NCBI RefSeq assembly: GCF_001908185.1
Contig: NZ_LGHM01000108.1
Span: forward strand, 1 to 60,213
Direction of reading: 5' to 3'
From: Bradyrhizobium sp. AS23.2
GTDB lineage: Bacteria; Pseudomonadota; Alphaproteobacteria; Rhizobiales; Xanthobacteraceae
Length of the DNA: 60,213 bases
Below the pieces are notes generated by a model. It was not told where the DNA came from. It ran no database searches and worked only from the letters and a program-made list of their open reading frames with translations. A program made the translations under genes and the position numbers. Below, one piece after another: positions 10,167 through 19,181 of this stretch; positions within the stretch are counted from its first letter, which is position 1, and each line of letters opens with the position of its first letter.

Positions 10167-11561
10167 TTGACGATCGATGTAACGACGGTATCCGATGCTC
10201 AATTCGCTGATCTGCTGACTCGCGGCGAGAGCCACTTCTTAGACTTCAAAGCAAAGGAAGTGTCACCGGCGAAGCTCACTAAGTCGCTTTCTGCCTTCGC
10301 CAACGCTGATGGTGGTGAGCTCTTCATAGGAGTGCTAAATAGTGGATCATCTATCAAGCGCTGGTCAGGTTTTGTAGACGCTGAGGCCGCAAACGGCCAC
10401 ATCCAGGCATTCGAAGAGTTTTTCCCGCTTGGAAGCTATTTCAAGTACCAATTTCTGAAGTCTGACCGCTATCCCGGGTTGTTGCTCCACTGCGAAATTT
10501 TGAAAACTCCCGATATCCGTTCGGCAAGCGATAGCACCTTCTATTTGAGGCGCGGAGCGCAAAATCTGCCTCAAACGCGTGAAGATCAAATATCAAGACT
10601 CAAGTTCAACAAGGGCATCACCTCTTACGAAGATCACGTCGTCAAAATTGATTCTGGCGAGGTCACCAACTCCAAGCCGATACTCGAATTCATGCTTGCG
10701 AACATTCCGACGGCAGAGCCTCTGCCGTGGCTCAAGAAACAGCAACTCATTGATGAAGACAGACCGACCGTAGCCGCCGTGCTCCTCTATGCCGAGGAGC
10801 CTCAAGCTGCTCTGCCAAAGGCGGGGATAAAGATCTACCGTTATCAAACCTCGGGTATGGGAACACGTGATACGTTGGTTGGAAATCCCGCTAGCATCGA
10901 AGGACATGCTTACGCGTTGATCGCAAAAGCAGTGCAGGCAACCGTTGATATTGTGGAAAAGGTTTCGGTAGTTGGAACGACTGGATTGGAAAACGTGTCT
11001 TATCCACGCGAATCTATCCACGAAATCATCACGAATGCCGTGCTCCATCGAGACTACAGCTTAAATGATGACATCCATATCCGCATCTACGACAACCGCA
11101 TCGAGGTTCAGAGTCCGGGCGTGTTGCCAGCACACGTCACTGTTGAGAATATTCTGGAAGAGCGCTTCGCTCGAAATCAGAGGATCGTACGCCTAATTAA
11201 CAAGTATGAAGATCCCCCAAACAAGGATGTCGGTGAAGGTCTGAATACCGCCTTCGAAGCGATGCGAAAGTTAAAGTTTCGGGACCCGGTGATTGAACAG
11301 TTAGATGGCAGTGTGAAAGTTACACTTCGTCATGAGAAGCTAGCTTCACCGGAAGAGATGATCTGCGAATATTTGAGAGTGCATCCAGAAATCAACAACG
11401 CGAAGGCGCGGGAAATTACCTTTATCGGGTCAGAAAACTCAGTAAAGCGAATATTCAATAAGATGATGAAGAGTAAGATTATCGAACGAATTCCCGATCG
11501 AGCTCAAGCAAAAACGGGTTACAGGAGAGGCCCGAACTTTCCAAGCAAGGCGACGAAGTAA
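10167..11561 (+). CDS. AlbA_2 (Schlafen-type) domain protein with C-terminal HATPase fold
   Basis: This 464-residue protein begins with an AlbA_2 domain (about residues 15-135; ESHFLDFKAK and NADGGELFIGV). A middle region and a RecG-like C-terminal ATP-binding domain of the HATPase_c_4 type follow (ESIHEIITNAVLHRDYS, GVLPAHVT, GEGLNTAFEAM). The end resembles a winged helix. Such proteins are usually annotated as ATP-binding proteins or transcriptional regulators, and some occur in mobile elements or defence islands. Its base composition is visibly more AT-rich than the flanking uvrA and HAD genes, which suggests recent transfer. The start at 10167 is TTG; the activity is unknown. Confidence 0.8.
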   Translation: MTIDVTTVSDAQFADLLTRGESHFLDFKAKEVSPAKLTKSLSAFANADGGELFIGVLNSGSSIKRWSGFVDAEAANGHIQAFEEFFPLGSYFKYQFLKSDRYPGLLLHCEILKTPDIRSASDSTFYLRRGAQNLPQTREDQISRLKFNKGITSYEDHVVKIDSGEVTNSKPILEFMLANIPTAEPLPWLKKQQLIDEDRPTVAAVLLYAEEPQAALPKAGIKIYRYQTSGMGTRDTLVGNPASIEGHAYALIAKAVQATVDIVEKVSVVGTTGLENVSYPRESIHEIITNAVLHRDYSLNDDIHIRIYDNRIEVQSPGVLPAHVTVENILEERFARNQRIVRLINKYEDPPNKDVGEGLNTAFEAMRKLKFRDPVIEQLDGSVKVTLRHEKLASPEEMICEYLRVHPEINNAKAREITFIGSENSVKRIFNKMMKSKIIERIPDRAQAKTGYRRGPNFPSKATK

Positions 11562-11603
11562 CACCCGAGCAATTGGGCACGCTCGACAACTCCCGTACCC
11601 GCA

Positions 11604-12263
11604 ATGTTGCCCCACTCCCTCGCCATCTTCGATCTCGACGGCACGTTGGCCGACAGCTTTCCGTGGTTCCTGCGCACCATCAACGATGTCGCGGATCGCT
11701 TCGGCTTTCGCCGTGTCGCGGATGAGGATGTCGAGGGACTGCGACATGCCTCGACGCGCGAGATCCTCGCCCGCCTCGAGGTGCCGCTCTGGAAGCTGCC
11801 GGCGATCGCGCGGCATGCGCGGCGACTGAAGGCAGAAGCCGCGGCGGAGATTTCGCTGTTTGCGGGCGTCGAGGCGATGCTGCGGACGCTGGCCGGGAAT
11901 GGCGTGCAGCTCGCGCTGGTGACATCGGACAGCGAAGCCAATGCGCGCGAGAAGCTCGGCGAGGTCGCCGCCCTGTTCTCGCATTTCGACTGCGCGGCAT
12001 CGGTGTTCGGCAAGCCTGCGAAATTCCGCCGGGTCATCCGGCTTGCCGACGTCGACCCAAACCGCGTGATTTCGATTGGCGACGAGGTCCGCGACATCGA
12101 GGCTGCGCGGGCTGTGGGAATCGCCTGCGGTGCCGTGTGCTGGGGCTATGCGGCCCCGGAGGCGCTGCGGGCGCACGGGCCGGACATGGTGTTCGAGCGG
12201 ATGGAGGATATCGCGCGCGTGTTGTGCCGGCCCGAGACCGTAGGGCGGATTAGCGGAGCGTAA
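11604..12263 (+). CDS. HAD-superfamily hydrolase, phosphoglycolate phosphatase-like
   Basis: This 219-residue enzyme has all four HAD motifs: FDLDGTLADSF near residue 9, VTSDS, the lysine in GKPAKFRRVI, and the metal-binding ISIGDEVRDIEAARAVGI. The small helical cap places it near phosphoglycolate phosphatases, but the substrate cannot be fixed from sequence. Its last codons (about residues 215-219 and the TAA stop) lie inside a dispersed palindromic repeat (12244-12269), so the natural C-terminus may have been replaced or extended by the repeat. It has no operon partner. Confidence 0.88.
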   Translation: MLPHSLAIFDLDGTLADSFPWFLRTINDVADRFGFRRVADEDVEGLRHASTREILARLEVPLWKLPAIARHARRLKAEAAAEISLFAGVEAMLRTLAGNGVQLALVTSDSEANAREKLGEVAALFSHFDCAASVFGKPAKFRRVIRLADVDPNRVISIGDEVRDIEAARAVGIACGAVCWGYAAPEALRAHGPDMVFERMEDIARVLCRPETVGRISGA

Positions 12264-12328
12264 TCCGCCATCCCGCCTCGCGCGCAAAAGAGCGGCGGGA
12301 TACGCTACGCTAACCCGCCCTACGCACC
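12244..12328. repeat. Palindromic repeat overlapping the HAD gene 3' end
   Basis: Arms GGCGGATTA (12244-12252) and TAATCCGCC (12261-12269) enclose an 8-nt loop. A degenerate second unit to about 12328 repeats the GCGGGATACGCTACGC type sequence. The right arm supplies the TAA stop codon of the HAD gene. Confidence 0.6.
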
Positions 12329-13153
12329 CACAAGCCCTTGCGCCGCCCGGCGGGCAAAACACGCCAGACCCGGGTCAATGCTTCCGGATCAAAACATTTC
12401 GCTTTACGCGAATTCGGATTTATCGCATGTTTCGGCCATCCCGACCCGGCCGAGGGGCGCATCGCGATCGTCACGAACGCGGGATGGGACGTGGTGGACG
12501 CGGGCGGCGTCGGCGCGAAGGTGGTTGCAGGGCGGGTCACTCCGTGAGCAACGCCCTTCGCGCACACGACCGGTGCAGCCTGCGTACGGCAAAATCGTGT
12601 GGTCCTGGCGCCCGGAGCCTGCGCGCCAAGTCGTGCGGTGATCTGCGGCCCGACCGGGTCCGCACATCAGTCATCCGCAAGGCGACGGGGGCAATAGTGC
12701 ATCGCTCCCCGGGGAGAGCGCGACATAAGCCGTAAAACCACTGCGCAGGGAAGGCCGGGATGTCCAGGCTGCCCTGTATGCCGCTGTGCATCTATTCCAG
12801 CGCATTTGCGCACAGCGGACCGCGGGTGCCAGCCGGCGCCCGGCCTTCCCTGCGCCCTCGGCACCTTCGAGGGCGGCAACGGACGCAAAAGCTCGGGCAC
12901 GACGTGCCGCGGGGAGGTGTAACTGTGCCCGCGATTTTCGAATGCCAGTTAGAAGACGAAGCTTGCGGGGGGCTTGCCGGAAATATCCTGGCGATGCGGC
13001 ACTTGGACGCTAGTGATACCTAAAGTTGTAACTGAGAATCGCAGTAAAAACTAACCGCCATTCTGTCTGCTGGCATGAGGCCAGTCTCCACCTTGCGACG
13101 ACCCGGCAATGATTGACGGAAGTCCAGGACCGCCGAGCCGTCAGGAATACCCT
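12264..13153. other. 890-bp repeat-rich region without a supported gene
   Basis: This gap holds the end of the HAD-linked repeat, a stretch at 12338-12547 with an open frame of 69 codons (including a GHPDPAEGRIAIVTNAGWD segment that I take to be a common, multicopy, non-genic sequence in Bradyrhizobium), and the long hairpin repeat at about 12671-12860. The last 130 bp precede the DUF1217 gene and should hold its promoter. Confidence 0.5.
12671..12860 (+). repeat. Long hairpin repeat, copy 1 (inverse of the element at 60049)
   Basis: A perfect 17-bp inverted repeat, GCGCAGGGAAGGCCGGG (12743-12759) with its complement at 12839-12855, encloses about 79 bp. That loop itself contains a GC-rich core (GCGGACCGCGGGTGC). 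A conserved flank with CATAAGCCG precedes it. A second copy lies in opposite orientation at the right end of the window. Same-family copies are, to my knowledge, scattered in Bradyrhizobium genomes; the function is unknown. Confidence 0.7.
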
Positions 13154-15224
13154 ATGGTGTCAACGTATTTCAGCTACAGCTACATCGCGCGCAATCTCAC
13201 GCAATCCCTGACGCGGGTGGCGCAGCAATCGGACGTCGCGCGCGAAGCGGCCTATTACAAAGCCAACATCGGCAAGGTCCACACCGTTGACGATCTGATG
13301 AAGGATTACCGCCTGTATCATTACGCAACGAAAGCCTACGGCCTGGAAGACATGGCCTACGCCAAGGCTTTCATGAAGAAGGTGCTCGAGAGCGACCTCT
13401 CCGATCCAAAAAGCTTTGTCAACAAGCTGGTCGACAAGCGTTACCGGGAGTTTGCCGCGGCATTTTCCTTCAATGGCGGCGCAACGCCGGTTGCGCAATC
13501 GGGCGACCAGACCGATGAGACGATCGGTCTGTACACGGCGACCAAGAAGCGCCAGGTCGATGCGCTTGCCGGCGACTCGGATTACTACAGCGCCCAGATC
13601 GGCAACATCAGCACTCCTGACCAGCTCCTGAACAACGACCGTCTTCGCAACTATGTCTATTCGGCATTCGGGATCGACCAAAGCAAGTGGCCGGCTGCTA
13701 CGATAAGCCAGGTCCTGCGCAGCGATCCATCCGATCCAAACAGCTACGTCAACACCACTTTCGCTTCGCAGTTGAGCGGCCTCAACGCCCAGCTTGCTCA
13801 AGCCAAATCGGATGCCAGCGCCGCCAATTCGAACATAGCCAACTACACGGCCCAACTATCGCAACCGGGCGCCAACGTGACCCAGTTGAACGTCCAGATC
13901 CTGGTGGAAAAGCATCACCTGGAGTCATATACGAACAGCATCTCCAGCCTCAACGACCAGATAGCGACGATTGGCGGGTTTGTAGACCTGGCCGGCGCGT
14001 TCGAATTCTTGCCCGATGGATCACTCCCGTCGGGGGTGTCCGCGCAGACTGCTGCAAACGTCACCATCACGAAACAGCGGTTCGACGCCAGCAAGGCCGC
14101 CGTCTACCAAGCTGCAAGCCCGATATACGAAGCTTTGGCGATCAAGCAATTCAGATCGGACCTCCTCAAGATTAATTCAGTCCAGGCGTTTGTATCGACA
14201 CCGGGCGTGTATGATTTTGCGCTGGGCGCCGTCGGCCTCGATCCCAAAAACGTCTCGCAGGCCACCGTCAAGGCTGTCCTCGAAAGCGACCTCAGCGACC
14301 CCAAGAGCTACGTCTATACCCTCAAGGACGATCGATACGTACAGCTCGCACGCGCCTTCAACTTCGACGCAAAAGGCAATCTGACGACCCCCCCTGGTGG
14401 CCCAGGACTCGGCTCAAGTCCTCCAGATTGCGAAGGACTACGTCATCGCAGCGATCAAAAACGCAAGCCCTCAGCAGCAGAAGGCAGTTCGGGAACAAGC
14501 CCAGAAAGTCGCGACGGCCTATCAGGAAGCAGTCGCAGGAATCGGAAGCGTTACCGATCTGCTTAAAAACAGGAAGATGGTCGACTTCATTCTTGTGGCC
14601 AAGGGTTTGGAGCCTAAGAAAGTCAGCGACGAATATCTCGAGAAGATCTTCGGCTCCGATCTGAGCAATCCAAAGAGCTTTGCAAACACGGAGAGCGATC
14701 CTCGCTTTGCCGAGATCGCGGCGTCGTTCAATTTCGACAGCAAGGGCAACGTCGCGCGTCTTCCGATGATGGGTGCGCAAAAACGCGACCAATTTCTGGC
14801 AACGCAAAAGAACTATCTCCAGCAAAGCCTGGAGCAGCAGCAGGGGGATACGAATCCCGGTGTGCGTCTGGCGTTGTATTTCCAGCGAATGGCGGGACAC
14901 ATCACGTCTGCCTACGACATACTTGCCGACAAGGCTCTTTCGGAGGTGTTCAGAACCACCTTCGATTTGCCTGATCAGATGGCTGCGATGCAGATCGATC
15001 AGCAAGCCAAGATCGTGGGAAAATACCTCAATCTCAAAGATCTTTCGGATCCCACGAAAGTTGCAAAGCTGTTGAACCGCTTCTCCGCCATGTATGACGC
15101 GAAAAACGCCAGTCAGACTTACTCGCCAGCGCTCGACCTCTTTCAAGGATCGAGCTCGGGGATATCAGGCATAAGTGAATCGACATTCCTGGCCATGGCT
15201 AAAGTACGCGCTCGCCCCTGGTGA
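13154..15224 (+). pseudogene. DUF1217 family protein, frameshifted in a poly-C run
   Basis: Two overlapping frames together encode a single protein of about 689 residues. The first half (from ATG 13154, MVSTYFSYSYIARN) is followed after a run of seven C at 14388-14394 by the second half in the next frame. Removing one C joins them as ...LTTPLVAQDSAQVLQ. At least four units carry the motif (E/G)SDLS(D/N)PKS(F/Y), for instance at residues 79, 377 and after the junction, with a degenerate copy near 189. DUF1217 proteins are often linked to flagellar gene clusters in Rhizobiales, but no flagellar gene lies here. The indel could be sequence error or a true phase-variable or dead gene. Confidence 0.8.
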
Positions 15225-15296
15225 TCGCCAGCCGGGGACGACGTGCCGCGAGGATGTGAAGGCGTGTGATCTAGATTGGAATGCGAAGATGCTCCG

Positions 15297-15488
15297 CTCT
15301 CGTGCCCCGGACGCAGCGCAGCGCCCCTCCGGCGGTGCGCTGCAGAGCCGGGGCCCATGTAACGGTGCTGCCTTACTGTTTCGCCATCTGGGTCCCGGCT
15401 CTGCGCAGCAACGCCATAAGCGCGTTCACGCGCGTCTTCGACGCGCTATGCGCATTGCAGGCGCGCCAGCGCGTCCGGGACACGAGAG
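15297..15488. repeat. Dispersed palindromic element (CCCCGGACGCAGCGC family), copy 1
   Basis: It starts with CGTGCCCCGGACGCAGCG and ends with GCGCGTCCGGGACACGAG, with GCTCTGC-rich internal arms. The element at 59676-59822 is its reverse-complement counterpart, with the same ends and a similar but diverged interior. Confidence 0.65.
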
Positions 15489-15510
15489 TGGGACGCTGTT
15501 GCTCGGCGCC

Positions 15511-15588
15511 GTCATTGCGAGCGCAGCGAAGCAATCCAGACTGCGGCCGGGGAGAGAATCTGGATTGCTTCGCTGCGCTCGCAATGAC
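15511..15588. repeat. Perfect 30-bp inverted-repeat hairpin, copy 1
   Basis: Arms 15511-15540 and 15559-15588 are exact reverse complements (core GCGAGCGCAGCGAAGCAATC) around an 18-nt loop. An identical pair of arms with a different loop is present at 59851-59928. This family is frequent in Bradyrhizobium and Rhodopseudomonas intergenic regions. Confidence 0.85.
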
Positions 15589-15621
15589 GATGGAGAAAGC
15601 CTGCGTCGTCGCGGCCGTCGA

Positions 15622-16419
15622 TCACTCCCCCAGCGTCGCCTCCACGAACCCACGCGGATCTGCGCAAAACTCTCGCATGACCCGGTAATGATCCGTCTGC
15701 TCCACCGTTGTCGGCTCAAGGCCGTATTTCCCGAGCCGCAGCAGCTGCGCATTGGGATAGGCCATCAGCAGAGGCGCGTGGGTCGCCATGATCACCTGGC
15801 AGTTGCCGGAGAGATCCATGCGATGCAGCAGCTTGAGGAAATCCATCTGCCGCGCCGGCGACAGCGCCGATTCCGGCTCGTCGAAGATGTAGATGCCCTG
15901 CTTCTGGCAGCGCTCCTCGAAGAACACCAGAAAGCCCTCGCCATGGGAGAAGGAGAGATAGTCCGGCGCCTGCTGAACGCTCGCGCCAAACACGCCTTCC
16001 ATGGTTTCTGCGGCACTCACGGCCGAGCGGTCGAGATAACGCGCGACAGAAAAGAACGTCTCGGCACGAAAGAACCAGCCGTCGGTCACCTTCGGCACCC
16101 ACGCTGCCCGCAAGGTGGACGACAGCTCTTCGCCGGTGATTTCGATTCCACCGCCGTCGATCTCCTGAAAACCCTTGCGCCCGCCAGTGCTGGCAAAGCC
16201 GGCCATCCCGGCAATGCCTTCGAGGATGGTCGATTTGCCGGTCCCGTTCTCGCCGACGATGATCGTGACCGCGGCGTCGAAGCTGTGATCGAACTCGTCC
16301 CTGAACACGGGAAGACAGAACGGATAAGCCTCCCAGTCCTCGACCCGCGCGCGATCGAGCCAGACGCGCCTGAGATAAGGCGCACGCAATGTGGTCTGAC
16401 GGCGTCGTGTCCGGCTCAT
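15622..16419 (-). CDS. Stand-alone ABC-like AAA ATPase
   Basis: This 265-residue predicted ATPase has Walker A GENGTGKST (residues 56-64), a signature-like region LSFSHGEGF and Walker B IFDEPESALSP with the catalytic glutamate, then a switch histidine in MATHAPLL. It has no transmembrane domain and no transporter partner, so it belongs to the COG3910-type predicted ATPases rather than a true transporter. The ATG at 16419 follows an AGGAAC site; a start 15 codons further up is also possible. Dispersed repeats sit right after the stop codon. The cellular role is unknown. Confidence 0.82.
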   Translation of the reverse strand: MSRTRRRQTTLRAPYLRRVWLDRARVEDWEAYPFCLPVFRDEFDHSFDAAVTIIVGENGTGKSTILEGIAGMAGFASTGGRKGFQEIDGGGIEITGEELSSTLRAAWVPKVTDGWFFRAETFFSVARYLDRSAVSAAETMEGVFGASVQQAPDYLSFSHGEGFLVFFEERCQKQGIYIFDEPESALSPARQMDFLKLLHRMDLSGNCQVIMATHAPLLMAYPNAQLLRLGKYGLEPTTVEQTDHYRVMREFCADPRGFVEATLGE

Positions 16420-16525
16420 GTTCCTGCCCCCGCTCCGTCCCAACCGAAATTCGCTATGGAACATATCAGGAACATAAATCGCATGGAAGTGGCTTCTGCG
16501 GGACGCCGCAAGCTTCGGTCGTGCC

Positions 16526-17386
16526 CTAGCCCAAGACCTCCAGCACCAGCTCCATGGTCATCAGCACGGGATTGTCGCCGCGGATCAGTTGGCCCTCGGC
16601 GATGCCACCGGTGTAGTCGATCAGGGCGACGTCGAGCACCGCTTCGGGCGCGCCGGAGGGACCGGGCGCGATCGTACCGGCCGTTATCGCCAACTCGGTC
16701 GCGAACGGTTCGGTCACGCCACCATGGGTGAAGCGCGCGCCGATCGTCGAGCCGACGCCGCCGTGGAGCTTTGCGTGGGCAATGCCGTGCACGCAGCAGA
16801 ACTCCTCGAGGCAGCCGGCAAAATCCTGATTGGGACGCAGTCGCAGCGCAAAGGCGCGGCTCGTGGTTCGCGCGCCGGTCGCTGCGGACGCGACCGGCCC
16901 GAACAGCTTGAAATTCGTCTCGGGATCAGGCTCGGCGGTGAACATCGCGCCATCGATACCAAAGGCCTCGACCTCGAACGGCTCAGCAACGATCGTCTCG
17001 TCCGGCAGCATGTGCCCGCCACTGGCGCGGCCGTCGGCTTCGGTCCAAAGCCCGTGGCAATGAAAGACCGGCGCGCCGTCGCGCATGCCAAGCGTCATGC
17101 GGCCGAGCTTCGTACGCGTCACGCCCTTGGGCCGGAACGTGTCGCTATAGAACGCTGCGTTCTCGCCCGTCTTCGACAGCGCCGGCATGACATAGCCGAA
17201 CGGCCCAAGCGCGCCGCTGCCAAAATTCAGCACGCCACCGGCAAAGCCCTCCGCCGCAAAGCCGCGACGCGCGGCTTCGAGCAGCGGCAGACCCGCTTCA
17301 AGCGTGAACGAGAAGGCGCGTCCCCTCGCCTCCACCCATTGAACGCGCTCGGGATGCGGCGCGCCCGGCTGCTTGATGCTGCGCAT
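16526..17386 (-). CDS. Protein with tandem PCC (DUF296) domains
   Basis: This 286-residue protein has two related halves with the PCC/DUF296 pattern. The C-terminal half shows LRPNQDFAGCLEEF, HAKLHGGVGSTIGARF, ELAITAGTI and LIDYTGGIAEGQLIRG. The N-terminal half has FGSGALGPFGYVMPAL and HCHGLWTEADGRASGGHM. Its start lies 9 bp from the end of the acyl-CoA synthetase gene on the same strand, so the two are probably co-transcribed. PCC domains in plants occur with AT-hook DNA-binding proteins, but no AT hook is seen here. A catalytic or ligand-binding role linked to the synthetase is inference. Confidence 0.75.
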   Translation of the reverse strand: MRSIKQPGAPHPERVQWVEARGRAFSFTLEAGLPLLEAARRGFAAEGFAGGVLNFGSGALGPFGYVMPALSKTGENAAFYSDTFRPKGVTRTKLGRMTLGMRDGAPVFHCHGLWTEADGRASGGHMLPDETIVAEPFEVEAFGIDGAMFTAEPDPETNFKLFGPVASAATGARTTSRAFALRLRPNQDFAGCLEEFCCVHGIAHAKLHGGVGSTIGARFTHGGVTEPFATELAITAGTIAPGPSGAPEAVLDVALIDYTGGIAEGQLIRGDNPVLMTMELVLEVLG

Positions 17387-17395
17387 GACCTTCGC

Positions 17396-19003
17396 TCAGC
17401 CCGCCTGCTTCTTGTCGAGATCGAGCAGCCCGCGCGCCTCGAGCTCATCGCGCACCAGGCGCTTTGGAATTTTACCGTAGCCGGATTTCGGCAGAGCCTC
17501 CCAGAAGAAGAAGCGCTTCGGCATCTTGTAGCGCGGCACCTTCGGCGAGAGGAACGCCGCCATCTCCGCTTCGCTCACGGGCTTCTCGCCTTCGCGCGCG
17601 ACGCAGACGGCGACGCCAACCTCGCCCCAGGTCGCATCCGGCACGCCGAGGACGGCGACCTCGCCGACCGCGGGATGCGTCAAAATCTTCTCCTCGATCT
17701 CGCGCGGATAGATGTTGGAGCCGCCGGAGATGTACATGTCGGAGGCACGTCCCGTGATGTAGACGAACCCCTCCTCGTCCATGTGGCCGAGATCGCCGGT
17801 GCGGAACCAGCCGTTGCGAAACGCCTTCGCATTGGCTTCAGGGTTGTCGTAGTAGCCGGCGAGCACCGCAGGCCCGATCACGCAGATCTCGCCGCCCTGG
17901 TTTGCGGCGAGCTCGCGGCCCTCGTCGTCCTGGATCGAGACCTGCATGCCGGTGCGCTCGAAGCCGCAGGTGCCGATCTTCGCGTGCGGGCCGTCCTCGG
18001 GATCATGCAGCGCCGCCGGCAGCACCGTGATGTTGCCGGTGACTTCGCCCAGGCCGAAATACTGCACGATGACCTTGCCGAGCTTCTTCAGCGCGGCCTT
18101 CTGATCCTCGCGATACATCGGCGCGCCGGCATAGATCACGTGACGCAACGAGGAGTGATCGTATTTGTCGGCGGCGGGGTGCTCGACCATCATCTTCAGA
18201 ATCGTCGGCACGGTGAAGAGATTGCTGACGCGATGTGCCTCGATCAGCCGGAACGCCTCATCGATGTCGAACTTCTCGGTCGGCAGCAGCACGGTACGCA
18301 CACCGCGTGCGGTCTGCACCAGCTGATGCACGCCTGCGCCATGCGACAGCGGTGCCACCACCAGCGACGCATCCCCTTCCGTTACGCCGGGCGTGAGATC
18401 GGCGAGATGGTTGGTGACGACAAAGCCCATCTGGCCATGGGTCAGCACCGCGGCCTTGGAGCGGCCGGTAGTGCCGGACGTAAAGAAGAACCAGCAGGGA
18501 TCGTCGTGCTCGACCGCAACGTTCTCGACCACGTTGCCGGCTCGCGATGCGACGGCATCCGCAACCGACGTCTCGGCGAATGGCGCCCCGCCGTCGATGC
18601 TCCAGGTGAATTCCAGCGCGCCGCCCTTCACGGCCGCGGCGTGCTCGGGAAAATCGACATGGCACAGAAACGCCTTCGCGCCGGAGGCTTGCGCGAGATA
18701 GGCGACCTCATCCGGCATCAGGCGGAAATTGGTAGGGACCCAGACGGCGCCGAGCCGGAATGCGGCGAACATCGAGAAGAACATCTCGTCGCCATTCTCG
18801 GAATGGACGAGGATACGGTCGCCCTTCGTGATGCCGCGCGCGGCGAGCGCCGCGGCCAGTGCCGAGACCTGTGCGTCGATCTCGCGCCAGCTCCAGGATT
18901 TGTCACCCCAGACAAAGCCGGGACGCGATCCATGCCGCCGCGCATTCTGGGTCAGCATATGAGCGAGATTCATGACACGGCGGGACATGCGCAGGGGCTG
19001 CAT
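17396..19003 (-). CDS. Acyl-CoA synthetase, AMP-forming
   Basis: This enzyme of 535 residues activates a carboxylic acid as acyl-AMP and then acyl-CoA. The AMP-binding P-loop-like motif TSGTTGRSK is at residues 175-183, the adenine-binding YFGLGE follows in the middle, the hinge GWFRTGDLGHMDEEG lies near residue 400, and the C-terminal lysine motif is GYGKIPKRL. The substrate may be a medium- or long-chain or aromatic acid and is not determined. It is followed 9 bp later by a PCC-domain gene, which makes this a likely two-gene operon. Confidence 0.9.
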   Translation of the reverse strand: MQPLRMSRRVMNLAHMLTQNARRHGSRPGFVWGDKSWSWREIDAQVSALAAALAARGITKGDRILVHSENGDEMFFSMFAAFRLGAVWVPTNFRLMPDEVAYLAQASGAKAFLCHVDFPEHAAAVKGGALEFTWSIDGGAPFAETSVADAVASRAGNVVENVAVEHDDPCWFFFTSGTTGRSKAAVLTHGQMGFVVTNHLADLTPGVTEGDASLVVAPLSHGAGVHQLVQTARGVRTVLLPTEKFDIDEAFRLIEAHRVSNLFTVPTILKMMVEHPAADKYDHSSLRHVIYAGAPMYREDQKAALKKLGKVIVQYFGLGEVTGNITVLPAALHDPEDGPHAKIGTCGFERTGMQVSIQDDEGRELAANQGGEICVIGPAVLAGYYDNPEANAKAFRNGWFRTGDLGHMDEEGFVYITGRASDMYISGGSNIYPREIEEKILTHPAVGEVAVLGVPDATWGEVGVAVCVAREGEKPVSEAEMAAFLSPKVPRYKMPKRFFFWEALPKSGYGKIPKRLVRDELEARGLLDLDKKQAG

Positions 19004-19181
19004 CGGGCTTCCTCTTCGATGGCGGACGGCACACCGGCCGCCCGCTCATTGCAGCCCATTTATCGCCATCGTCCGCAGCCTCGCAAGGCCGCTGGCCAGA
19101 GCGGAGCCATGCGCATGTTCAAGGAATCTTAAACATGATCGGCGCAACCTCCATTAGTTCTTGCGTACAGAGTGCAGCATC

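Larger units (their letters stand above)
15225..15621. other. 397-bp repeat-filled gap between DUF1217 and the ATPase gene
   Basis: It consists almost wholly of two dispersed elements, at 15297-15488 and 15511-15588, both also found near 59.7-59.9 kb. No gene is supported. The convergent flanking genes would be separated by these hairpins. Confidence 0.6.

Noticed and set aside
12338..12547. A 69-codon open frame in the repeat-rich gap
   Set aside because: It begins within a repeat-like area and resembles multicopy intergenic sequence; no ribosome site and no known domain.
15511..15588. Possible insertion-sequence end or CRISPR-type repeat
   Set aside because: There is no transposase gene, no target duplication seen and no regular spacer array. 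The element is a hairpin of a dispersed family.
16589..19132. An 847-codon open frame on the plus strand, antisense to the PCC and acyl-CoA synthetase genes
   Set aside because: Both minus-strand genes have clear domain motifs; the antisense product has low complexity and no motif.
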